NCBI GenBank assembly: GCA_003991915.1
Contig: RQTK01000296.1
Coordinates: 96,337 to 160,336, forward strand
Origin: Elysia chlorotica
Taxonomy: Eukaryota > Mollusca > Gastropoda > Plakobranchidae
Direction: 5' to 3'
DNA: 64,000 bases
Below the pieces are notes generated by a model. It did not search any database and was not told where the DNA came from. It was given only the letters and a program-made list of their open reading frames with translations. The stretch's first letter is position 1. Every line of letters begins with the position of its first letter. A program made the position numbers and the translations under genes. Positions 40,080 through 50,982 of the stretch are shown piece by piece.

Positions 40080-40290
40080 CTATAGCGTTGGTCTCCAGAA
40101 TTATAAACAGGCTAAAGCAGAGGACGTTGACCTACCGACGGTGTCAGTATAATATGACTGGCTGAGACAAGAGTCTAGATCTCCCCGCCTTATCTCGGGT
40201 GTTGCAGCACATAAAATTGTTAGACGTCAATCTTGGAGTCTGTACAATGCTGACGTTGGACGTTAAACCAACTCGAACTCAAACTCAAAC
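40080..40290 (+). repeat. SINE, head type 2, internally damaged
   Basis: AGCGTTGGTCTCCAGAATTA marks a type 2 head. The body and the GTTAAACCAACTCGAACTC tail follow after disruption of the box-B area. Confidence 0.65.
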
Positions 40291-40367
40291 CCAATGTTAC
40301 CATTATGCAAAGACTTGTATACATTTGATGTTGTTGAAATCTCTGAAACCGTTGGTTCAAAAATTGT

Positions 40368-40565
40368 TTTGGGTCGGTGTCAGTATAATGTGACCGCCGA
40401 AGAAAGGAGTCATGGTATCCCTGCACTGTCTCTGTGTGGCAGCAGGTAAAATTATCAGTCGTTAGAAGTTAGAAATCGTTGGGACACGTCCACATTACAG
40501 TATACAATATATCTATATTATAGTGCTGACGTTGGACGCGAAGAGCCAACACTCAAACTCGACTT
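40368..40565 (+). repeat. SINE body and tail
   Basis: A headless copy from TTGGGTCGGTGTCAGTATAA to the CCAACACTCAAACTCG tail, about 80 bp after the previous copy. Confidence 0.75.
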
Positions 40566-42396
40566 TAAACCGTGGGATCTTCTCGTGTTTTGCTTTCTTT
40601 ACCTTAAAGGAATGCTGTGTGTCTTCACTGTAGCGGGGGAAGACATCGACATCAGGTCACCGGGTCAGGCCTCAGTCCCTTCCTTTCTTCCGTGTGTTAT
40701 CTTGTTGGTACTCGGTAAATAAGGAAGTGAGAACTTGATCTATGTGCAACTTTCCAATTTTTTCCTTCAAAAAGTTGTATCTATTATCTGTTATGGTTTA
40801 GGACCTGCAATTATTTTTGTATGTTTTGTAAGTGCCAATTTGAGAGGCTGTCTTTTCCCCTTCAACACCATTATTCATTTTATTCATCTAAATGTACAAT
40901 CATTCGTGGTATTTGAATTTGAAAACAAGCACCCCCCCCCACACACACACGCAAAGTAAAAAACAAATAACAAAACAAAACAAAAACCAAAAAAAAACCC
41001 AGAAAAGAATCCTTACCAAGATTCATTGATCAAGACTAATCCTGCTGTAAGAGTCGCCTTCGACGGTTGAATGGGCAATCAAATTATTGCATAGAAACTT
41101 GCATGTTAGAAGACCACCCATTTATCCTCTCGTGACCTTACTGTGGGGAGGGAACAGGCGTATGGCGTAATTACTGGTAATCTAATGAAGCGTTTTCTTT
41201 GTCCAGTGACATAGTATTACTCCGCTACGGGCTGCAGTTGTCTGTCTCGCACTTACTCCGATCGCCATTTTTCCCAATACATCGATGGATGGATGGACAC
41301 TTTCCGGCTCTGACCACTGAACTCATTGACCGCTTCGTGTACGGCCCCGTGACAGCCGGACGCCATGCTCGGCTCAAAACACTTCCCTGATGGTCATTCT
41401 TGGACATTGTAGTTGTACTGGACATACAGCCCGGACATTAACTTTTTTTTCTTCCTGGGAAATACTATTGAAAGTTGTATTTATAGAAATTGGCATTAGT
41501 TCTGTCTACAAGGGTTTCTCAAGGTTTCACTCACCCTTTCTGGGTTGGTTTGCATAGACTTATAAGCCTGCAAGCGTTAGCTCTCTCATAGCGACTACCG
41601 TGTCAGAATGTTGATGTTGTTGAAGTCACGCGGATTCGGCTTGCAATTTCCTATTGGTTCAGCAGAGGATGGAGGACCTGGATCCTGGAAGTTTGTGTGA
41701 GTTGGAGCTGAGAGCCAGAGCTGGACTCTTCAGGGATGCGTTTAGTCTAATTTTGATATAAAAAATCATGTACATAATTTTGTATTGATGATTTAGAAGC
41801 ATCTATTGGATTATACTTTCTTTAAATTTTCTGTCGTGGATTCGGTAAGGATTTTAATTGTAAAATGGTCCGTATGGTGTTATAGGTAACTCCTGTTTTA
41901 ATACAAGAGTATAGGCAATTGATATATCGCGCTTGGTGTATTCAAAATTGTAATAAAAAAATACTCTAGCCAGCTACTATGTGTCGGACACATCTTCGTT
42001 TATCTAAGGAGCTATCCATAATACATGTATAGCCAATATACCGTCATACTAAACTGTCTTGTGGTTCTGCGAAAAATATGGCGTGTCCTACTTTTAAAAA
42101 GACTTGCTAATAATACCAGGAACTCTAAAATATAAATATGAATGCAAATCGGAAAAACATCAGACGATATTAATAAGACACAACATACTTTCACCGTTGT
42201 TGTTTTTAAGTACACCTGGCCTTTGTGATCAATGGTTTTAAGTTTAAAGACGAAATCACCCTATGTGCCCTTGTCTCACAATACAGTGCCCGATTTTAAG
42301 TTCTTTTCTGTATCTGTCTCTGTTTTTGTTCTAATTGTCTTGTCTTTATCTGTTTCTCCTAGTCTCTTTATGATTATATATCTGCCTCTCCCCTCT

Positions 42397-42550
<154 letters not shown>

Positions 42551-42847
42551 GCGTATCTTGGCATAACCATGTCTTGTGTTCACCTCGATGCCATTAATCT
42601 TTCTGACGCAAACCCCATTCTTCACCAGGTAAAATAGGTACAATATAAAACTTTCGGTGACACTTAATGATTCATTTTTGTGTATTCTGTATGTGTGTGA
42701 AACTTTTCTTGCCCAAGAATCCTGTTCACTTGCGCTTTCTCCCTCCCTGTTGTTGTGTGTTGTTACATTCGAATCGGGACGCGTCCTAGTAACCATAAGG
42801 TCATCCATCCAGTGTTGGGTCACCTTGTCAGGTCAGAAGTCCAGTCA

Positions 42848-42850
42848 GAC

Positions 42851-42883
<33 letters not shown>
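42848..42883. repeat. (CA)n microsatellite
   Basis: Short CA array. Confidence 0.9.
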
Positions 42884-42886
<3 letters not shown>

Positions 42887-43762
42887 TCTGGATCTCTCCG
42901 CTCTACAGTATGCAATGGGACCGGCCACTGAAAGGGTCTTTCGTGTATCACAGTTCTTACGTCGTTAACATCTTTATTTACCGTGATTCTGCTGATGAAG
43001 CTTTTTTGATCTCCTTCTTTTATTGTTGTTTTTTCCCTTGTGTTCATTGCAATCGTGCAATTATTACGCTCCTCGTAGCATCAGGATGGTTTTAGCAAAG
43101 ATGGAAAGGATTATCAGCTCTGTCCATCTTATGCCCCCATCTCCCCCCGTAACCCCTTCCTTAGGCAAAACTTATTGTAACACCGTCAATGGAATAAAAA
43201 GAGGTATAGTAAAGTTGGGAAAGAAAGAAAGACAAAAAATGGATAAATGATAGGATTTAGATACGATAAGACCGAGAGGAAAAAATGCAAACAAAGATGA
43301 CCAAGAGAAATTATTGTTATAAAGAGGTGGAGAGAGAAAAAGAGGATAAAAAATCAAGATGATTTTGTTGAAGATAACGAGAAAGATTATGAGCGTGGCA
43401 TATTATAAGAGAGGAAAAGAACAAAAAATCAAGGAACAGTTTTAGTTATTACAAAGTGTCATACTTTCAATCTTACTTCATTGTTTATTTGTGTATTTAT
43501 TTGTCAACGATTTCATACTGTCTGTCCGCTTTTTCGGTCCATTATGGCTTTGTTTTTGTTGTTGTTGTTGTTTTGTTGTTTTTTTACGGGGGTAATGTTA
43601 TACCCATAACAAATAGAAACTCAAGAACTGATGTTATGCACGCATATTTTTTTTAATTAGCTAGCGATTACATGATTATCATAGCATTAGCAAGAAATGT
43701 TGACTGTATAAATATAAGACTTAGTATTAATGATTTGCCCTTTGTTTACTTGTATCTTCCAG

Positions 43763-43836
43763 GGAACAACTACCCCGAGTGGTCCTCCTTCACAGAAGCT
43801 CAGAGGGTTACGGGTTCGTGCTTCGCGGAGCTAAAT
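43763..43836 (+). CDS. Shank exon: start of PDZ domain
   Basis: This 74-bp exon lies between TTCCAG and GTGAGT. In its working frame it reads EQLPRVVLLHRSSEGYGFVL then RGAK. That is the first two strands of the Shank PDZ, with the carboxylate-binding loop GYGFVLRG, closely matching the family pattern VVLQKKDxEGFGFVLRGAK. The Shank PDZ binds C-terminal peptides of SAPAP/GKAP proteins in the postsynaptic density. The exon begins with one base completing a phase-2 codon and ends one base into the next codon. Another frame is also open across the exon, but only this one matches the domain. The upstream partner is the giant exon (12128) or the candidate short start exon (24077), both phase-compatible. 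Confidence 0.9.
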
Positions 43837-44384
43837 GTGAGTATACATAAAAGATTAGAATAGGTGGAATAGGTCAGTTCATCTGCTTAGATAGCTCCTG
43901 GAACGTTTAGAAGAGTAAATCTACTAAGGTTAGCTGATATGGCTTTAACACTATTTGTATTGTTCAAACGTTACAGACGAGGCTACCCAAACTAACAAAG
44001 TCACTGAACTGAGTGAAGTGAACACAAAAACTTTTGCATAGTAATAACAGTAATCTATTTATTTTAAATTAGTATCATGATAGGGACAGAATAAAACTCC
44101 GTTAGTTTTTTTCGTTTTCGACCTACAAGCCGACCAGACAAAGAACGTAAACTGTCCTGAATGTACCTCACATCTCAATGATACATAGCTCACTTTGATT
44201 CTAAATGAAAATTTTTGCGTATTTCGGTGACCCTCTAGTTTGATGCGTAAAAATAATCAGTTCTTTAAGCTTGTAAGTGGGATTTGAGGTGGTTAGCCTT
44301 AAAAAGGAAATGAGAAATGGTTTTTGAATAGACCGAGTGTACGGATTAAAGAAGACAAATCAGTTTTTTACTAGAACAAACCTA

Positions 44385-44429
44385 CTACAACAACAATAAC
44401 AACAACTACAATAACAATAACAACAACAA

Positions 44430-44506
<77 letters not shown>

Positions 44507-44512
44507 CGAACA
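44385..44512. repeat. (CAA)n array
   Basis: Imperfect CAA/ACA trinucleotide array. The polycysteine and polyleucine frame on the minus strand is an artefact. Confidence 0.95.
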
Positions 44513-44791
44513 AACAAAATTTATCCATACGACATCAGCAGTTTCTTTTTTCACCTTTTTTGGAACAGTGCGAGTAAAAGTTGTAAAAAAATATGAGGAA
44601 CAATTGGTAATACATTATCCATCACTTCATGCAACATTGCGTGGTAAGAACAATGATGCTGTGATTTTAGGCCTCGTAATAAAGATTGTTTTTAATAGGG
44701 GAAATACTGTTAGTCCTAAGTGTACGTTCAAAACGCCGTTTTACATATTAACACATCTACAATAACTGTTGTATCCTTGATGCAGCCGAAA

Positions 44792-45205
44792 ACGCTTGCA
44801 TTTTTTGTTGAGATTCCTACAATCATTCTTCATGTCTTCTCGCATCTTTGCAATATTTGGTGAAATTCTTCCATTTTGCATATCCTTTATTTGTTTTTCG
44901 AAACTATAATATTTTTTGAAATTCTTAAATTTAGCATTTTCTTTATTTGTTTTTCGAAACTCAACAATATTCGTTTGAAATTCTTACATTTTGCATCTTC
45001 TTTGTTTGTTTTTCGAAACACTACAAATCTTCTTTATTTGTTTTTCGCACCTCTACAATTTTTTGTTGAAATTCCTACATTTTGCGGTTTTTTTTTCGTC
45101 GAAACTCTTCAATATTTATTAAAATTCTTACATTTTGCATCTTCTTTATTTGTTTGTGGAAACGACAATTTTTTTTCAATTCTTTCACTCTGTATCTTCC
45201 CCACT
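44792..45205 (+). repeat. About 60-bp degenerate minisatellite before a PDZ exon
   Basis: Six or so imperfect units share TTTGCATCTTCTTTATTTGT, then TTTTTCGAAAC and a TTGAAATTCTTACA segment. The last diverged unit, TTCACTCTGTATCTTCCCC, serves as the pyrimidine tract of the acceptor at 45223. The apparent 114-aa open frame here is the translated repeat. Confidence 0.8.
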
Positions 45206-45223
45206 TTTTTTTCGCTATGATAG

Positions 45224-45360
45224 CGAAACTACCTACCGGCGGAGGCTTCAACGACTTCGCCCCCACTGCCGAGTACCCTGCGCTGCACATAGACCTGTCA
45301 CACCTGGGCCCGAGAGTCCGTCTGTCCCGACCAGAGTTCCCGCCCCTGAAAATACTGGAG
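45224..45360 (+). CDS. Shank exon: PDZ middle, apparently incomplete
   Basis: This 137-bp exon runs from a TAG acceptor to a GTGGGT donor and is in phase with the exon before it (TCG Ser across the junction). It reads SKLPTGGGFNDFAPTAEYPA, then a second similar piece, RPEFPPLKILE. Both resemble the Shank segment EFTPTPAFPALQYLE, so the loop before the third strand may be longer here. The following core of a Shank PDZ (pattern GGxAxxAGLxxGDFL) is missing; the exon ends in phase 0 and the next exon starts at INNENVV. Joining them directly keeps the frame but leaves out the central helix and strand. A short exon may be lost in the disturbed intron that follows, or the assembly may be faulty. Confidence 0.75.
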
Positions 45361-45404
45361 GTGGGTCTAGTATACTTGTAATGGTACATGTAAGATTGAT
45401 TAAG

Positions 45405-45601
45405 ATGGTGGTGGTGGAAAAAATCATCATGATGATGATAATGTTAAAGGTGGTGGTGGTGATGATGGTGGTGGTGGTCGTGTTGGTGGTAGAGATAATG
45501 ATGTGGTGGTGGTGCTGGTGCTGGAGATAGTGATGTGGTGGTTTTGGTGATGGTCGTGTTGGTGGTGATGATGGTGATGGTAGTGATGACGATGATGTTA
45601 C

Positions 45602-45669
<68 letters not shown>

Positions 45670-45692
45670 CGATGAGGATAATGATGAATAAT
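45405..45692. repeat. GGT/GAT trinucleotide array
   Basis: Imperfect GGT and GAT units, then a nearly pure GAT array. Confidence 0.95.
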
Positions 45693-45699
45693 GCAACGG

Positions 45700-45910
45700 C
45701 GTCCAATCACAACTGCAGCCTAGACTCACGCAGTAATTAGCGTTCAGTAACCCCAAAACAAGCAAAAAACAAAACAGCAAATGAAATCCCATCGTTCTAA
45801 ATAAATTACTGATTATGCCATTTTGCCATCCCACCAATTTTTGTTGTCGACAGATCAACAACGAGAACGTGGTGCGGGCGTCTCACGAGCATGTGGTGCA
45901 TCTGATCCGC
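45700..45910 (+). pseudogene. Truncated duplicate of the third PDZ exon
   Basis: Positions 45854-45910 repeat the first 57 bp of the real exon at 46636 with one mismatch, encoding INNENVVRASHEHVVHLIR. The acceptor (GTCGACAG) and about 90 bp of preceding intron are also duplicated. The copies are 782 bp apart. After CTGATCCGC the copy runs into an ATT repeat, so the exon body and its donor are missing, and it probably cannot be used as an internal exon. It may be a young tandem duplication or a mis-joined second haplotype. Confidence 0.85.
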
Positions 45911-46041
45911 ATATTATTATTATTATTATTATGGCGATGGTTGTGGTGGGGGGTTGTTGATCGTATGGGTGGTGATGGTATAATGATAATATTGATGATG
46001 AGGATGATGATAATGATTGAAACATAATAAATTTAGTGTAA

Positions 46042-46150
46042 ACTGATTGGGTCGATGTCAGTGAGTATAATGTGACCAGCTGTGGCAAAAACTCTGGTAT
46101 ATTTGCTCTATCCCTGAGTGGCGGCTTGGATGTCTAATTGTCTGGTACTA
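46042..46150 (+). repeat. SINE body fragment
   Basis: TGATTGGGTCGATGTCAGTG and AATGTGACCAGCTGTGGC match the shared body. It lies between the two PDZ exon copies. Confidence 0.65.
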
Positions 46151-46635
46151 AAATTCAGATCCGTTCACGAGAAAGCCTAGTTGCGAAGGTTGAACGTGAA
46201 GAAGCGAAGCAACACATTTTTGTTATCAGAAAGAAGCCTCTCTTGTCATCACACGAAATTAGTAACATCTGTCTGATTTTTATCAAAGATACAAATGATC
46301 GCGAGATATTTATGCTATTTTAACACCGGTCTAAAAGAGGCATTACGAAAACGGGGCCCTTAGCAAAACGAAGGCGATAATTAATGAAATAATGTACAGT
46401 GTCCAATCATAGCTCTGGTCCATATTTACGGAGCCAATGAGCAATTAGAAAACCACGTCTCTAAGGTGCGTGGTTTAGAAATGCAAAGCTTGCAACATCC
46501 CCACAGGCCGGAAAAAAACAACCCCCCAAAAACCTCAGAAACAAACGAAAAACAAAACAGTAAATCAAATCCCATCGTTCTAAATAATTTACTGATTGTG
46601 CCATTTTGCCATCCCACCAATTTTTGTGTCGACAG

Positions 46636-46915
46636 ATCAACAACGAGAACGTGGTGCGGGCGTCTCACGAACATGTGGTGCATCTGATCCGCTCCTCCAG
46701 CGACGTGCTCACCCTCAAGGTCATCACCGTGGCCTCCAGCTCCGACCAGCAGCCCCCGTCAAGCCCGACCTCCCCGCTGTACCAGCCCGGCTCCCCGCCC
46801 GACTGGAGGCTAGCGGCCGCCGCCCAGGGTCAAGGCCAGCACTACTTACAAGGTCAAGGTTACCATGTGCATCCGGATACGGGCGCCATGACGCTGCCTT
46901 CGCGCAAGAAGCAAG
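46636..46915 (+). CDS. Shank exon: end of PDZ and start of linker
   Basis: This 280-bp exon starts after GTCGACAG in phase 0 and ends AAGCAAG|GTACTG in phase 1. It reads INNENVVRASHEHVVHLIRS then SSDVLTLKVITV, the last strands and the peptide-binding helix of the PDZ; the histidine in SHEHVV sits at the usual start of that helix. The exon boundary before (I/V)NxxNVV matches the boundary I recall for vertebrate Shank genes. The rest is a flexible linker with SSPTSPLYQPGSPPDW and a Q/G-rich stretch. Its first 57 bp are duplicated upstream at 45854. Confidence 0.93.
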
Positions 46916-47004
46916 GTACTGTATGGGGGTACATGTATTGTGTTTTGTTGTGGGGAATACGTTGTTTCTTTATAGAAAGAGAAGAGCTCTTTCCCTCTCA
47001 GTAT

Positions 47005-47178
47005 CTCTGTCTTTGTGTGCGTCTCTCTCCCTCTGTCTGCCTGTGAGTCTGTCTGTCTCGGTCGCTCTGTCTCTCTCTGCCTCTATCTTTGTGTGTGTGT
47101 CTCTCTGTCTCTGCCTCCCTCTCTCTCTATCTCTCTTCCCCTCTCTCTCATTCTCTCCCCCCTCTCCCCCCCCTCTCT
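47005..47178. repeat. CT/TCTG-rich tract
   Basis: The imperfect CT repeat begins about 90 bp after the splice donor and is followed by ACGTCTCCTAGGTTCCCCT, a word shared with the insert at 19383. Confidence 0.9.
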
Positions 47179-48329
47179 AGGTATTACGTCTCCTAGGTTC
47201 CCCTGATATACATCCTTTACAATGTCGAACAGTTTTATGGTGGAACTTGGAAGCTAGACATTCTCAGGTCATGCCTAAAGTATCCAGTCAATTTCAAGTA
47301 ATTGCAGTTTTGATAAAAACAAGGACTTTTTGGACTTCGGCAATCTTGAGTTTCTGATTTTTATTCTCCTTCGTTAACCCATTCGTTTGCGTTATGTTTG
47401 TAATGCCCTGTGCTGGTCAGAAAATCGCTTTACAAAGTTATACAACTGGAATTTAATCGCACATCATCATCAGCAGTATATAATACCACTTCCACCGCCA
47501 TAAGCCGTTGAATGCATTTTCTGTTTTATTAAAATGCTCGAGGCATGCACCAAAATTATTTTTTTTAGAAAATATGAAAGATATTTGCTTTTTTGGTTAC
47601 AATTTATAATTATGCTTTACGCCTTTGTCTCCCATACGCTTGAACGATTATGACAAGTACTACATGATAAAATAAGTTATTGTACTATATTGCCCCTCTT
47701 CAAAATGGTACAGTATGTGAGATTTATGGAACATCGCCCATTCATGGTCTTAGCCTTAGGTAAATTATCTTTAATCCTTCGTCTAAAAGTTAAACTTAGC
47801 TTTATGGCACAGTGTAAATACACCATAAATTACCTCTCCAGTCACGTAACAGCGAACTTTTTTCTTTTTTTTTTTTTGCCTTTAAAGTTGTAAACCATTT
47901 TGGCGTAGTGTGTCGCTTTTATTGTATAAAATTATAGCTAAAGAGGAAAGCATGACCAAATACTTGGTTGCGAAAAATACACTAAATTTGCCGAGGGATC
48001 GAGACCTTTCTCTTAGTCAAACAGTTTTCAATTTGACTTACACAGCGAAAGCAAAGTAGATGCCCAGAGAAATTCAATCTAGGGCTGAAATTCATAAAAT
48101 CTCATGTAAAGTCGGATATGAAATATTGGGTTACGAAATGGCAAATACAGCGCCTGTTTAGCTTTGATCTCTGCAAATAAAGGTAATATTTGAAATGTGT
48201 AGATGTCAAATAGATATAAAAAAGTGAAATTAAAATGTCCGAAAGTGTATTCTTAGACATGGGCGAGGACAGCTCAACACAATGCAATGAGATCTGAAAG
48301 TTAATAATTAGTTTCTTTCCCGTCAAAGG

Positions 48330-48540
48330 TAGGGGGCGCGGTGGCTCTGGGGTAGAACATCGGCTTCCGACGCAAAAGGTTTGAGCCCTGGCGATTTCGC
48401 TCCCTATTGGTTGGGTCGGTGTCAGTTTAATGTAACCACCTGAGACAGCACATAAAACTGTCAGACGCCAGTCTTGGGGCCCGTACATAATATAGCCTAT
48501 ACCGTGCTGATGTTGGACGTTAAGCCAACTCAACTACTCC
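48330..48540 (+). repeat. SINE, head type 1, with internal deletion
   Basis: A clear head (GGTAGAACATCGGCTTCCGA) and body, lacking the GGAGTCATGGTATCCCC stretch. The tail is GTTAAGCCAACTCAACTA. Confidence 0.85.
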
Positions 48541-49364
48541 CGTCATAGGTGGGGGAGAGGGTCCAGTCTTAAACCAAGTACTATTAATACGCCCTCTTAA
48601 CAACCATCTCCACATAAATGCGCAGTGTTTGAACATATAGATTTAGCAAACAGAGCAAGTCTCGCCTTGCGAAAGAACTTCTTGAGACACCTCTTTAAAC
48701 GCCAATCCTTAACATTTTATTACTTAGTAAAATTTGAGATGTAAGGTGGGTGTGCCTATTCTATGGACTGTTTTTTCTTAAAGGTGTTTTTTTTTTACTT
48801 CTGCGATTGCTTTATTCCCATTTTCCGAAAGAAAAAAAATGCAAAATCGATTCTGTCAAACTACATTTTACCATGATGAAAGTAAATTACTGCCGCATTT
48901 AGTAACGCTATGAGTGCTTAAATTATATGCTTTTTTTATGGACCACTGCTATTAATGCCGTTTTTGTGTGTTTGTCCCAATAAAACACTGGTTTTCATAT
49001 ATATATATCTCAGAATAAATACCTACTCTTTTTTAGTTTCGTTTAAGATTGTTGTCTTTATATTGTTTTCTTTTTTTTTTTTTTCAATCGATCAGTGTTT
49101 TAAGAACTCCATTTGTATCAAATTACTGTGGTTGCATGCTAAAATTACTATGTATCAAAAGGACTTGTTGAAACAGATCTTCAGGGAAATGAATTTAGGA
49201 TTGTATCTTGCGTAATATGTTATTTAATGCATGATAATGTCAATATCAATCCAGTAATTAATGTTTTAAAAAATCGAAAAAAAAATGATTTAAACGTATG
49301 AAATAATTGACAACTTTATTTTCTTCCTTGACTAACTGACGTGTTTATTTTTCTCGCCCTGTAG

Positions 49365-49457
49365 CCGCCCCCCTACCGCCACAGAGAGATCCGCGTACCT
49401 CCTTGTCATACAGCAAAGGAAACTCCAAGTCAATGGCTGAGGGCCTGGCTGAAATAG
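49365..49457 (+). CDS. Shank exon: SKSM linker motif
   Basis: This 93-bp exon lies between CCCTGTAG and GTGAGA, in phase on both sides. It reads AAPLPPQRDPRTSLSYSKGN then SKSMAEGLAEI. The family shows the similar pattern APPPPxRxPxTxLxxRSKSMTxELEEL after the PDZ. The RSKSM-type serine site and acidic start are a recognisable landmark of Shank proteins. The exon continues without a gap into EKLDAAI of the next exon. Confidence 0.9.
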   Translation, partial: PPPYRHREIRVPPCHTAKETPSQWLRAWLK

Positions 49458-49484
49458 GTGAGATCAGAAAAGATGTTGGGTTTT

Positions 49485-49489
49485 GTGTG

Positions 49490-49520
<31 letters not shown>

Positions 49521-49521
49521 T
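49485..49521. repeat. (GT)n microsatellite
   Basis: GT array about 30 bp after the donor. Confidence 0.9.
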
Positions 49522-49641
49522 TATTCATTTATAATCTTAAAAGATCTTTAGTCAAGTGTACATCTTCTAAACCTACATAAAAGGTTAGAGGTAGAGGTAA
49601 AGGTTGGTTACTTAATGTCCACCATCAGTAACTAGGCTATG

Positions 49642-49700
49642 ACCGTAAGTGCAACGTTTTGGTAAGCTTACGATTCGTCTTTATATATGTGACTAAGAAG
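49642..49700. mobile_element. Palindromic MITE-like element, copy C (half)
   Basis: The left half, ACCGTAAGTGCAACGTTTTG to GTGACTAAGAAGG, matches copies A and B. The right half is replaced by a GAT microsatellite. Confidence 0.65.
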
Positions 49701-49760
<60 letters not shown>

Positions 49761-49762
49761 GG
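49701..49762. repeat. (GAT)n array
   Basis: GAT array that begins exactly where the half element stops. Confidence 0.95.
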
Positions 49763-50239
49763 TTGATGGCGAGGATGATATAACTATCTTAAAGTAAAAG
49801 TGGGCACGAGCAGGGGTAAAAGAATGGTTGACATAAGAGTACGACGACGATGACTTTTGCATTTAAAGAGCATAAAGAGAATCTAACATGAACAACTTTG
49901 GTCAAGTAGGATGAGAATGCTCGTAGTTATGTGCATGCTGGTCTACTATTTGTTTAAACTTTAAAAATGAGTGGGCCTCTGAAAACACAGAACAGTGTAA
50001 ATACAGTACAGTCAACTGCCACTTCTACCATTAAAGTATGTAGCCTTACCCGACTGTTAACAAGAATGGAAATCTAAGCTTAGTCTTTACGTTTGCCCGA
50101 CAGTTTGGCGCAGCTCATGTACTCAGGTGCGGTTTAAAAAGTTGAATGGCCGATCGGCCGCCAAATAAAATAGGGATACATTCTTTTCTGGTTGGGAAAA
50201 AATTGAAACTAATGAATCGTGGCTGAACTAGTTAGCGTT

Positions 50240-50343
50240 GGGTCTAAGTACAACGTTGCAGTAACTAACAAGTCGTCTTATATTATGCGATTAAGAAGGC
50301 TTACGACGGGTCGTAAGCTACCGCGACGTTGAGCTTACGGCCA
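50240..50343. mobile_element. Palindromic MITE-like element, copy B
   Basis: About 104 bp. The left end TAAGTACAACGTTGCAGTAA is roughly inverted at the right end as TAAGCTACCGCGACGTTGAG. The middle contains TATTATGCGATTAAGAAGGC. No coding capacity. Confidence 0.7.
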
Positions 50344-50659
50344 TTTACCTCGATAGTAAACACATCGCACATAACTTGAATACATTTCTTTAGCATTGCA
50401 ACGGGAATGAAACTGAAAAAGAATGTCAAATCGCTAAGTTCCTGCAGTTGAAAAACATGTTCTATTTGTTAGATTTGTTAAACTAAAAGGGTTAAGTTAC
50501 TAAAAGATTTTGTCATTCCAGCATCACGGAATCTGCCGTGTTGCGTCAAAAATAGTAAGACACACAATTTAACTTTAAGATAGATGTATCTTTTTTTTTA
50601 AAGGACCAAAGTCATAATTTTTTTAACGGTAAAGGATTGTACCTAAGAACTTCTATGTG

Positions 50660-50815
50660 AGGCGAAGTGGCTCAAGCAATAGAGCGTTGGTCCCCTGATC
50701 GGAAGGTCCTCGGTTCGAATCTAATGATTCTTCAAAAATGTCTTTTTCCGATTTTATCCCCTCAGGGTTTGTTCATTGTCAGTCTAATGTGAACTGCTGA
50801 GACATGAGACCATAC
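50660..50815 (+). repeat. SINE, head type 2, truncated by CT tract
   Basis: The tRNA-like head is well kept (GTGGCTCAAGCAATAGAGCG, then CCTCGGTTCGAATC). The body stops at GAGACATGAGACC, where CT repeats begin. Confidence 0.8.
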
Positions 50816-50816
50816 A

Positions 50817-50817
<1 letters not shown>

Positions 50818-50869
<52 letters not shown>
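50818..50869. repeat. (CT)n microsatellite
   Basis: CT array about 115 bp upstream of an exon acceptor. Confidence 0.95.
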
Positions 50870-50872
<3 letters not shown>

Positions 50873-50982
50873 CCCATCTCCCAATCTCTACCTCCTTCTT
50901 CCTTCCTCCCTCCCTCCCAGCTTTTCCCCATTTTTAAACGTTACCTCACCCTCATCGTGTCTTCTTAATCCTAACCCGGCAG

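Larger units (their letters stand above)
43837..45223 (+). other. Shank intron within PDZ
   Basis: It contains a long CAA array and, next to the acceptor, a T-rich minisatellite. No extra exon was seen. Confidence 0.75.
45361..46635 (+). other. Rearranged intron within the PDZ
   Basis: Repeats and rearrangement fill this intron: a GAT/GGT array (45405-45692), a truncated second copy of the next exon (45700-45910), an ATT run, a SINE fragment (46042-46150), and a second copy of the pre-exon sequence (about 46400-46635). I looked for codons of the missing GDFL-containing PDZ segment and found none. Confidence 0.7.
46916..49364 (+). other. Shank intron
   Basis: It contains a CT tract close to the donor, a SINE at 48330-48540 and AT-rich sequence. 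No exon was seen. Confidence 0.75.
49458..50982 (+). other. Shank intron with MITE-like copies
   Basis: It contains a GT and a GAT microsatellite, two relatives of the palindromic element, a type 2 SINE and a CT tract close to the acceptor. Confidence 0.75.

Noticed and set aside
41195-41390. GC-richer frame with a possible acceptor at its start
   Set aside because: It ends in a stop, shows no Shank similarity and competes with an open antisense frame; not supported as an exon.
44876-45220. 114-aa hydrophobic frame with repeated HFASSLFV
   Set aside because: It is the roughly 60-bp T-rich minisatellite read in frame; the repeats explain the pattern.
45224-45360. Compensated frameshift hiding the missing PDZ core
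   Set aside because: The other two forward frames and the reverse frames of this stretch do not give the GGxAxxAGLxxGDFL pattern.
50660-50730. Possible functional tRNA gene
   Set aside because: Box A and box B are present, but the anticodon arm does not pair well and SINE body follows directly, so it is a SINE head.
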